In this document: positions 56,110 to 64,000 of the stretch, piece by piece
How the letters are laid out: each line of letters starts with the position of its first letter
Numbering within the stretch: the stretch's first letter is position 1
Assembly: GCF_016545825.1 (NCBI RefSeq)
Contig: NC_052619.1
Coordinates: 72,054,115-72,118,114 of the forward strand
Length of the DNA stretch: 64,000 bases
Reading direction: 5' to 3'
Source: Eucalyptus grandis
Lineage: Eukaryota > Streptophyta > Magnoliopsida > Myrtales > Myrtaceae
Notes under the pieces: generated by a model
Told to the model about the DNA's origin: nothing
What the model saw: the letters and a program-made list of their open reading frames with translations, nothing else
Databases searched by the model: none
Position numbers and translations under genes: made by a program

Positions 56110-56901
56110 TCTCCCAAGCCTATTTTATTACCTCTTGACATTCTTGATCTTGACTCCAGAAAGTTTCATGATGAAAAGTCTTTGCTCGCTTGACAGATGG
56201 AGAACGAGTGTGCAGCAGTATAGGATAGTGATCCGAACCTATAGGTGGTAGGGCAAACACTTCTGCAGAAAGGTATGATAGCATCCAATCCGTGGAGCAA
56301 AAAACACGATCTAACTTCTTCTTCACCAGAGCATCCCCTGCTTGATTATTTGACCAGGTAAATTCACACCCTTTACTGTGCAGTTCAAGTAAAGCACAAT
56401 CATTGATTAAATTTCTAAATGATGTCATTCGCGAGGTAATGGCTGGTCTTTTCCCATTTTCTCCCAGGGGGAAAGGAAATCACTAAAATCACCTACACAC
56501 AGCCAAGGTAAATGATTTGCAGCAAATATTACCCTAATTGTATCCCAAAATGCCTGGCGTGTCTGATAAGTTGAAGGGGCGTGCAGGCATGTTAAATGCA
56601 TCGAAGCAGCTGCCAAAGGGTCAAGGACTATGAGATCTACAAAGTGATCATCCGACTGTACAATAGTAACATCAAACAGGTCAATCCAGAACACAGCAAG
56701 TCCACCCGAGAAGCCAAGTGGATCCTTCAAAAAAGAGTGAGGGAAGTGAAATCTTCGCTGTAAGCTAGTCACAACTTTCTGTACATTCTTTGTTTCCATT
56801 AAAAAAACAATGTCGGGCTTTTCAGAGGCTAACAACGCCTTCAGTGCTTGAATTGTCAGGGGATTGCCCAACTCCTAACAATTCCAACTCAGAAGTTTCA
56901 T
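56110..56901 (-). pseudogene. LINE ORF2 endonuclease domain
   Basis: Start MKLLSWNC at 56,901 is followed by a TAG (56,875-56,877) where relatives read a Gln or Arg (WNC.GLG). The endonuclease continues with DIVFLMETKN, GGLAVFWID, CVGDFSDFLSPWEK (relatives GDFNE; the Asn is Ser here), and after a frameshift LLELHSKGCEFTWSNNQAG, LDRVFCSTDW and the catalytic SDHYPILL. The domain nicks target DNA in active copies. Confidence 0.87.
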
Positions 56902-57125
56902 TTGGAAAGCGGTGGCTGTTGAGGGCCAGCCGCCAAAGCCAAAGGAGCAGGATTGTCTGCCACAACCACATGAGTGTCCATAAGGTGGGTTTCATCGAAG
57001 GCTGCAGAGTAAGTAAGTCGAGTGTCATAAGGTGAGTATCTTTTGGTTTTCTTGCTTGATCCCCCAATTGGCATTGGTCGAGGGATTTTGGGTTTCTTCT
57101 GTTGAGGAATGTCCAATGAAGGTAA

Positions 57126-58042
57126 CTAAATGCTCTTCATCTTTGCCTTTGCAGGTACCAAATTTGTAGTTATCGCTGTTGGGTTGACAGAGTTCAGATA
57201 CGTGGAAGTCCCTGGTGGTAGAACAGGGGTCGAAACAGGGGGTGAAACAGGGGCCTCTGATGCAGGAATGGGAGGGAGAGCTAGGATAATGGGCTGCATA
57301 GCTGAAGGGGTTTCAGGTACTGTCTCTTCCATCTGCTCTATAGGTGCTGAAGGATGATAAAAAGCATCCCAATAAGAGCTAAACTGTTTAACCTCTACTC
57401 TTAGCCACGGGCCATAGACCATCATCTCGCGGCCTTCAAATTGTGCTTCTTCATAAGGGTAATCTTGACATGACGCTGCATAATGACCAAGCTTTCCACA
57501 AGAATAATAGTAGTGGGATAGTCGCTCATACCGAAAATCTAGCCTTAGGGGTTTGCCTTCAATTCTTATAAGCTTGCCCGACCTTAAAGGTGCTTCAGGT
57601 CTAATTCTATGCGGACTCTCCCAGATGTAACAGGTTTCACTTCTAGAACTCGACCCACTTGTTGCACGGCTCTTCGCAGAAGCGGTGGAGTAGTCCACTC
57701 CAAAGGTAAGCCTATCACATGCACCCAGAAAGCGCACTTAGAAAAGTCGTAACAGTGTAAAGGACTATTGGGTTGCCATGGACGCATATGGACCAAATGA
57801 CCTGAGAATAACCAAGGGCTACCCTCTAATATGCGTCGTTTTTCCATTTCAGATCGAAATTTAATGATATACAACCCGCTATCACTAGGAGAAATCTCAA
57901 CTTGATCAACACGCCACGCTTTCTTCATCGCGACTTGAAAAGCAGATAAATTGACAGTAGGATTTGTGAAGATATTACCAACCAGTATAAGGCGACAGTC
58001 CTTCAGTTTTTCCGAGGCAGGTATGTCATCCCAAACCTCCAA
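57126..58042 (-). pseudogene. LINE ORF1 (DUF4283-like, CCHC-type)
   Basis: The first frame (58,042-57,584) reads CRLILVGNIFTNPTVNLSAF, KAWRVDQVEISPSDSGLYII, ILEGSPWLFSGHLVHMRPW and FWVHVIGLPLEWTTPPLLRR, the DUF4283 pattern of plant LINE ORF1. A frameshift near 57,590 leads to the second part (RIEGKPLRLDFRYERLSHYY). The knuckle reads YYSCGKLGHYAASC: the first Cys of CCHC is Tyr. A Pro-rich tail (PSAMQPIILALPPIPASEAP) ends at 57,126. The protein would bind element RNA. Confidence 0.83.
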
Positions 58043-58473
58043 CTCCTATTCCTAACACAGACGTCCCAGACAATGACACAACGAAGCAATTCGCAAGGTA
58101 TTGTCGCTTTCATCCATAGCCAAAATAATATAGGAATTCAGTAGTATGGGTTAATTGATAGGAATATAGTACTGAAATGAAGCTCTCGGGGGTTGCATGT
58201 TGCGGATCGCATACATGCAACTCTGAAATTGCGGATTCAAGTGAAATTGAGAAGACCAGCAGCAAACAGAAGGGGGTGAGAAGAGGATGAAGATCGCGAT
58301 GACTGTACGAGATGAGAGAAACTTAGCATGCAAGGCAATCCACGAAGGCAGGGATCAGTTATGGTGGAATTTGAAGTAAGCAAAGTAGGTTCAAACAGAA
58401 TGTGAAGTGCAGAAGGATAATTGGGGAGACGGAAGACATTGGGGAAGACTTGAGCATGACGCGAGGAGAAGCT
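58043..58473 (-). other. 5' UTR of the LINE
   Basis: Between the TSD and ORF1 there is no recognised coding sequence. Two short frames on the minus strand (58,151-58,476) have no similarity. Confidence 0.5.
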
Positions 58474-58823
58474 CATCCCTTACAAGTTTAAGTTGAAGGA
58501 ATAGAGGGAAAGAAATGTTTGATCTTTTAATCAAGTATGAGAATCAAATTCGAGACATAAATTATAGGAGAGTCGCAACAAACATTGAGAAACTCCATTT
58601 TCTTTGCCCCCTACAAAAACAAATGAAACATTAGGACAGATAATTAGATGTTCGAGCGAGAAATAAATATGGATTTAGGCTCCCAACCTGTATCATATGT
58701 CCTATGTTCTTCTCACTAAATGAGAAAATTCAACCATAAATCCACTAAATTTTGTCCTTCATCAAATGAGAAAATTATACTAAGAGGAAAATTGACATAC
58801 CCTGGTTAAGCTCCTGACCTTAT
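58474..58823. other. Right half of the local repeat block and 3' flank of the TNL gene
   Basis: 58,486-58,565 (GAAGGAATAGAGGGAAAGAA, GATCTTTTAATCAAGTATGA) matches 61,727-61,800. The rest, up to the TNL stop, shows no recognised feature. Confidence 0.6.
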
Positions 58824-61800
58824 CTACTGTGAACTCATGGCCAAAAGCTCCATCCCAACCACGTTTTCTACGGGCAAATTGGTTGCCTCAAAACCTTGAT
58901 AATGTTTGGGTGTATGAGAGTAATCCAAACTGATCCATTTCAGTTCGGAGAGACAGCCCGTCAAGTCGCCTCGACAAATTACATTGCTTAACCAAAGAAG
59001 CTGCAAATGCGGAAACTGTTTAATTTGCTCCACAGTGACAGCTATCGGGTTGCCAACCTCCGCTCTCAAATAGAGTGCTCGAACGCTTCCCTTGATCTGC
59101 CATTGACATTGAGGAGCAGAAGCAAGAATTTGTCAATATCCCACAAATTTATTTCATCAAGAGAAGAAAAAAATGAAACAGAACAGTAGCTCCTAATTTA
59201 GAAACAGGAATCCTCAATTAAGAATTGGGTAAGTAAATTTCTATTCAAATTTAGTTTTAATTTACCTTTGTCGATCTTAATTTGCAAGTGATGTCTTCTT
59301 CATCCCACAATTCATCCCACAACCTGGTATGCTCTCGCTCAGCAATTTCCCTTCCAAAATATCTAAACTGATCATGCATCCAAAAGCTATTATCATCTAA
59401 AACCTTTATCATGCTCATGTTCTGAAGGACCTTAATAGCATCCTCTGCCCTAAACCCATAATCTTTCCACAAGGAGATTGGACCGATCTTATTATGACCC
59501 ATGAAAAAGCACGCAATATCAAGAAATATCTGTTTTTGATCCACTTCTAAGGTAGCATAGGAAATACGTAGCTTAGCCATGACATCATGATGAGGTCTTT
59601 TCCCTAGCTTCTGTAGCATCTCTTCCCATATCTCTTCATTGTGTTTATAAAACAGAGATGAACCTATTGCTAGAAGAGCTAAAGGTAGTCCACCCGTAGT
59701 AGACACAATGCCTCTTGAAAGAGTGTAGTAATCACCTTGAGGAGCATTGCCATCAAAGGCATGTCTACTAAACAGTTGAAATGCATCTTGGTGGCTCAAT
59801 GACTCCATTTCGTAGTGCAAGATTTGACACTTAAATTCTCCCATATTCAGAACCCTTTTGTCCCTAGTGGTAACAAGAATCCTTGTACCAGGATACAAAG
59901 AATTCACTCCGACCAAATTTTGGATTTGGTTGCGCTCATCGACATCATCCAATACAATTAGTACTTTTTTGTTGCAAACTATATCTCCAATCAAGTTGAT
60001 TCCCTGATCAATTTTACCAATTTTACTAGCCACTTTAGAATTAGAGATATCGGACAATAATCGTTTTTGTAGCGAGACTAAGCCTTTGGTTTTTGCCGTT
60101 TCCCGTACATCATAAAGAAAGCTGCAGTTCTTCCCGAAAAGAGGACATAGTTGGTTGAAGATAATTTTAGCAAGTGTTGTTTTACCGATGCCGCCCATCC
60201 CACAAATTCCAATTAGCCGCACACCACCGGACTGAATGTCTAATAAATCATTTATGGCTGCTATTCGGTCCTCCATTCCAATTAAATCTCTAGAAAAATT
60301 TCTTTGTCTTGTCCCTAGCTTATTGACAACTTCATCAACAACCGAATTGATTAGATACCCGTCACTGTCACAAAATTAACAATTTCAATTGAGAAAAGGT
60401 AGTTATTGAGTTAGAGATATATAATAGCATTCAACCACGGGGGGACTACTATGTCAATCCACCAGCACCTAGTGAATGTTTCCCATGTAAGAAAAGTTGA
60501 TCTTATGAACAAATAAGATAATCAGAAATGTTATTATTAAGTTATGAGATCGACAATACCTAGTGCAAAAGAAATTAAAAAGAATGGAAAAGAAGCATCT
60601 AAATAAGTGCTATTCTTTTGTAGATCAATTTGATAAACTAATTAAAAGGTGGATTCTAATCAGTTATGTGATGGAGCCAGGAATCTAGTGTTGGTACTTT
60701 GTTTTGCGTGTGAGAAAGAACACCACGTAAAAAACTGATATAGAATAGAGTAAGAAAACTTAATTCCTGTAAGTTCCTTTTTACGAATGTTCATCGTGTT
60801 CAAAGACACTAAAATCTCATCACTGTATTTATTTTTCACGTAAAACAAATAAACTAATTTTTCATCAATTGTTTTGAGCTCTCACTTCTATAAATTATAA
60901 AGTTAGCATATATAAAAGTGGATAAAACTCGCGTGAGGTTGAGGACATGGCATTTTTACATGCAAGCTTTACCTAGTAGTTTATATTATATAATCACTTT
61001 AGCAAATCTCCAATTGGCCATCTCTAATTCTTAGACATATTCAGATGTTTTATAACAAGTCTTTGTCGCTTCACTTTTGTAGATCAATTTCATAAACTAA
61101 TCAAAAGGCAGATATTACTCAGTTAAGTGATGGAGCCAGGAATCTAATGTTCATACTTCATTATTGCATCTAAGAAAGAACCACCAAGTAAGAAACCAAT
61201 ATTTAAAAAAAAAATGTGAGAAAAAGTGTTTTTGTTTTGTTACCGAAATAAAAATACTAAACCGCCTTTAATTTTGCGAGTTCATATTTTTTAATGTTTA
61301 CCAGGTTGAAGGACACTAATAATTTATCACCACATTATTATTTCACTTAAAAAAATTAAAATCAATTTCCTTCGAATGTCTTGAGATATGTGTGTGCGTG
61401 CCCCCATGATCCCTTAAGAATTTTACTCAGCCATTTACTTTTGATGGTCGCTCTACCTAGTAATCATATGGGTTATCACATGTCTGTACGTATTAATATT
61501 CATCTTTATGATTATGATGCAACTTTTTTTTTTTTTTGGATGGGTCAGCTGCAACAAAAATTTATCCAATGAAAAAGGACACAAATCGAATCAGGACTAG
61601 AATAAGATGGATTAAAGACTCGATAAAAATTCAACGTTACCCCCAAAACTTCAGGTCCGTGATGAATTACATTCATGAATTTCCATTGCAAGTTTTCTTT
61701 TTTTGGTCCGGGAATATCCATTACAAGTGTAAGGTGAAGGAATAGAGGAAGAAACGTTTGATCATTAAATCAAGTAGAAGAATCAAAATATAAATGCGTG

Positions 61801-62564
61801 ATGAGTTACAATATTATTAGATTTATTTATTTCTATTGACGTGGAAAAGAACTATATAAATGGAATTGCATTCAGTTCCATGATAAAATTTTCTGGCATA
61901 GATTAGAAATCTTAATACATATATGGATCGAGTTGGAGTAAAAAAGATGAAGCGAAGCCAATTGTAAAAAATGAATTTTTATTAGATCTACCTTTCAATT
62001 GTAAAAAATGACTTTCCCATTCATAAGTGGTTACCCTGTATAATTCTTCAAGTCCAACCCCCTGATGCCACCAACTGTTTTCAGCGCTTGCCGCCAGGTA
62101 TTCGCATCCTCGGAGCTGAAATTCTTTTTCTTATCCTTCATCATTTGCTCCAAATTCTGAATGTCATTTTCGTACAAGGGGGTCCTCAACTCCACATCAT
62201 AAGGTTTCACATTATAAAAGATGGGCAATATCACCTTGTTATTCGCATCTTCCCCAGAATTAGAGATGTTCTCCACCATCTTCGCAAGCTCGCAAAGGCA
62301 CGTGTAACTTGAAGCGTAGCTTGGGGAGAAGATGGGTATGTAGAGCCTAGAGTCATTGATCGCTCGCAAAAGTTTTCCATCAATTCTTTCGCCCGGTCGA
62401 ATCTCTTTGTAATCGATGCAAACACGAATCCAGGCTTCAGACAAGGCTTGGTAGAGGGTGTCGGCGAATCCACAATTATTGTCAAATCCTCTAAAACTCA
62501 GGAACACCTGGTACTCATCTCCTAATAGATTGCTGGTGCTCATTCCCGTCTCTGATATCGCCAT
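58824..62564 (-). CDS. TIR-NB-ARC (TNL) resistance-type gene, three exons, LRR truncated
   Basis: Minus-strand exons: 62,564-62,035 (TIR), 60,364-59,266 (NB-ARC), 59,096-58,824 (LRR start). Splicing joins TACAGG|GTAACC to GTGACAG|TGAC, and ACAAAG|GTAAAT to ATGGCAG|ATCAAG; frames are kept, giving 633 codons. TIR: VFLSFRGFDN, LLRAINDSRLYIPIFSPSYA, CLCELAKMVE; the Glu matching the plant TIR NADase residue is present, but the usual Trp before CL.EL is Thr. NB-ARC: P-loop GMGGIGKTTLAK, kinase 2 VLIVLDDVD, RNBS-B ILVTTRDK, GLPLAL and MHD (WMHDQFRYFGREI). Full TNLs carry several hundred LRR residues; here about 90 follow (QFPHLQLLWLS, LTGCLSELKWISLDYS) to a TAG. It acts as an intracellular immune receptor in its family; this copy is a TIR-NB protein or a dying gene. 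Intron 1 is unusually long (1.67 kb). Confidence 0.85.
59266..60364 (-). other. TNL exon 2 (NB-ARC)
   Basis: Starts at 60,364 after TTTTGTGACAG, upstream of the first Met, so the exon reads DGYLINSVVDEVVNKLGTRQ before the P-loop. It ends LRSTK at a GTAAAT donor. The frame is intact over 366 codons. After MHD the usual 10-15 residues between REI and RLW are shorter than in relatives I recall. Confidence 0.8.
60365..62034 (-). other. TNL intron 1 with internal direct duplication
   Basis: 60,612-60,860 and 61,072-61,350 are direct repeats (TTTTGTAGATCAATTT.ATAA, GTGATGGAGCCAGGAATCTA, GAAAGAAC.ACCA.GTAA). The second copy runs on into the block shared with 52.2-52.8 kb. No coding sequence was recognised in the intron; typical TNL introns 1 are a few hundred bases or less. 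Confidence 0.7.
62035..62564 (-). other. TNL exon 1 (TIR domain)
   Basis: Start ATG at 62,564 (MAISETGMSTSNLLGDEYQV). This start is preferred over the downstream Met codons because the leader length fits the family and the next upstream frame is closed. It ends ...LKNYTG with two bases of a split Gly codon before a GTAACC donor. Confidence 0.8.
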
Positions 62565-62590
62565 AGAAGCTCACGTCGCACCTAACAGAG

Positions 62591-62636
<46 letters not shown>
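62591..62636. repeat. (CT)n tract in the TNL 5' UTR
   Basis: About 23 CT units ending 27-72 bases upstream of the TNL start codon (GA-rich on the transcript). Such tracts are frequent in plant 5' UTRs and promoters. Confidence 0.9.
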
Positions 62637-62637
<1 letters not shown>

Positions 62638-62673
62638 ATAGCCACTATTGAAATACTTTTTCATCTAGAACAT

Positions 62674-64000
62674 TGTCACACCCCAAATCCTACAAGGATA
62701 GGGGTAACACAGCCGTCCTTCCACCCGAAGGACGCAGCCTCAAATCATACCCAAAGTCCACTTCCAAATGTCCCCATCAATAGCACTCTTTTACCTACTA
62801 GCTGGTAACCAAATGACCTAAAAAGGTTTGGAAATAGAGGGGTTTAGTGAGTAGTACATATCTTCTAAGCAGATCGAGCAACTACTATACATGAATACAA
62901 AGCAATACCAAACTTCATAACTCAAACTCAATACATAAAATATATATCAAATCATATAAGAATTATTTCTTATCATCGAAGCTTTATACTAATATGAAAA
63001 CTCATTTAAATCATCATCAAAAGTCAAGTATCAATGGTCAAGTCCATTGAATAATCTCCATCAAAAACACATATCAATGGTCTATCCATTGATTCATCTC
63101 ATATTGAACACACGTCGATGGTCCATCCATTGACAAATCTTTTGCTCAATACCTAACCATGGTCACGACACAACGCCTTGTGACAAAGCGACCAAGATTC
63201 CCCCCTTGGCAAGGTCTTTACCTACAAAGCTAGTGGCTCAACCTAGAATGATATCCTAAACTTGGTATGCATAAGCTTGGTGAATAATCATCCTCCAATA
63301 CGAGAAATATCCTAAACCCCTCACTAGGTTCACAGTCACATTGAGCATAAATAATCATCCTCCAATACGAGAAATCCAATCTAGAAATCAATATCTTAAA
63401 CCAAGCAAATAGCATTTTGCAGCATAGCCCATCATCCATTTCATATCCATTTCTCAAATCATAATAAACCTTTCCATAAATAAGTCGCAAAGCAATTTCA
63501 TATATATTTCTCCACAAACTTTGTATAACATGCTTTTCAAACATTCATAATCAACCAAAAAGTAGCAATTGCTCGATCCGGCTTTTATGCAATAAAAATG
63601 CTCTTCTCAATTCAATATATATACATATACATAATTCAAGACATGATTTTACAAAATCAAAGAAGATATAGCACCGCTCACCTCATTGTCTACGACCAAA
63701 TGACAAATGATACTCGTATCATTGAACTCACGGCCCTATCAAATAACCGATGAATAATGTTAAAATCAAATAAAAATCTATCTCAATTACGAAATGACTA
63801 AACTATGCCTTAACTCTCACAAAATGACTCCTACGAGCTAACAAATTGCATAACTAAAGCGATTGTTCAAGCCATTCGCAACACAGAGTTTAAGCACAAA
63901 ACTTGACCGCGCCTTAATTTTCTCCTCTTAACCCCGATCCAAACATACTTGTAGTCAATAGAAAGCCTTTTGAACATACTACAACAATCCCAACTTGGCC
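62674..64000 (-). repeat. LTR-like sequence upstream of the TNL gene, runs off the window
   Basis: Starts TGTCACACCCCAAATCC, like the plus-strand start of solo LTR 1 (TGTGACACCCC). About 200 bases in it has a GGGTTTAGTGAGTAGTAC word at a place where solo LTR 1 has GGGGTGAGTACAACC. No coding similarity; the minus-strand 104-codon frame at 63,230-63,544 looks like chance. The far end is outside the window, so neither TSD nor solo/complete status can be judged. Confidence 0.45.

Larger units (their letters stand above)
52769..58473 (-). mobile_element. L1-type LINE (non-LTR retrotransposon) with RNase H, TSD CATCCCTTACAA
   Basis: Flanked by CATCCCTTACAA at 52,757-52,768 and 58,474-58,485, an exact 12-bp TSD. 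The left edge is a T-run (poly-A tail of the minus-strand element). ORF1 with a DUF4283-like domain and ORF2 with endonuclease, RT, zf-RVT and RNase H follow in L1 order. Its length of 5.7 kb suggests a nearly full-length insertion. Several stops and frameshifts show it is inactive. Confidence 0.93.

Noticed and set aside
62300..62390. Loss of the TIR catalytic Glu (AINDS instead of AIEES)
   Set aside because: The NADase Glu of plant TIRs lies in the WCL.EL motif, and the matching Glu is present here (CLCEL).
62458..62808. Plus-strand frame with a long Ser-Leu run
   Set aside because: It is the (CT)n tract read antisense to the TNL gene.
1..64000. CRISPR arrays, bacterial operons, riboswitches or rRNA genes
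   Set aside because: None seen; gene structure, LTR elements and introns are of plant nuclear type. Direct repeats found are tandem or LTR repeats without spacers.

Overview
This window looks like a stretch of eudicot nuclear genome. It is packed with retrotransposons and has one host resistance-type gene at the right edge. The TIR-type NLR gene argues against grasses, and its TIR style recalls TNLs of woody dicots such as Myrtaceae (weak inference). All element calls rest on reading protein motifs, primer-binding sites, LTR ends and target-site duplications (TSDs) by eye; no database was searched.

Layout. 1-3.67 kb: decayed Ty1-copia element A (+), entering from the left and broken inside reverse transcriptase (RT). 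3.68-6.99 kb: Ty3-gypsy element 1 (-), with 5' LTR and primer-binding site (PBS), broken inside RNase H. 6.99-~11.0 kb: Ty3-gypsy element 2 (-), with 5' LTR and PBS, truncated on its 3' side. 11.0-15.95 kb: AT-rich DNA with a TIR DNA element, two tRNA-like SINE candidates with TSDs, a copia gag relic and a MULE-like long-TIR element. 15,953-23,384: structurally complete Ty1-copia element B (+), with 476-bp LTRs and TSD GATAC, inserted into the TIR of that MULE-like element. 23.4-26.96 kb: AT-rich DNA, local repeats and a thiamin pyrophosphokinase pseudogene fragment. 26,967-41,239: a relative of B on the minus strand (element C), split by two solo LTRs of about 3.6 and 3.5 kb, each with a perfect 5-bp TSD. 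~41.24-46.58 kb: chromovirus (Tekay/Del-like) element D (+), long LTR, cut off in RT. ~46.58-52.10 kb: remains of a Tat/Ogre-like gypsy element E (-) with a 33-bp tandem repeat. 52,769-58,473: L1-type LINE with RNase H (-), with a perfect 12-bp TSD. 58.8-62.56 kb: a three-exon TNL gene (-) that stops about 90 codons into its LRR exon. 62,674-end: another LTR-like sequence starting 110 bp upstream of the TNL start codon.

The retroelement genes are multiply broken. The B/C pair still shows the layout of one lineage: LTR, PBS, long GC-rich leader, gag with CCHC knuckle, protease, integrase, RT, RNase H and a ~1.1-kb 3' spacer. B alone has an additional 127-codon ORF between leader and gag, preceded by a splice-acceptor-like sequence. 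The TNL gene is the only host locus that looks potentially expressed. Its first intron and 3' flank carry copies of one local repeat block, and the LINE sits inside another copy of that block.
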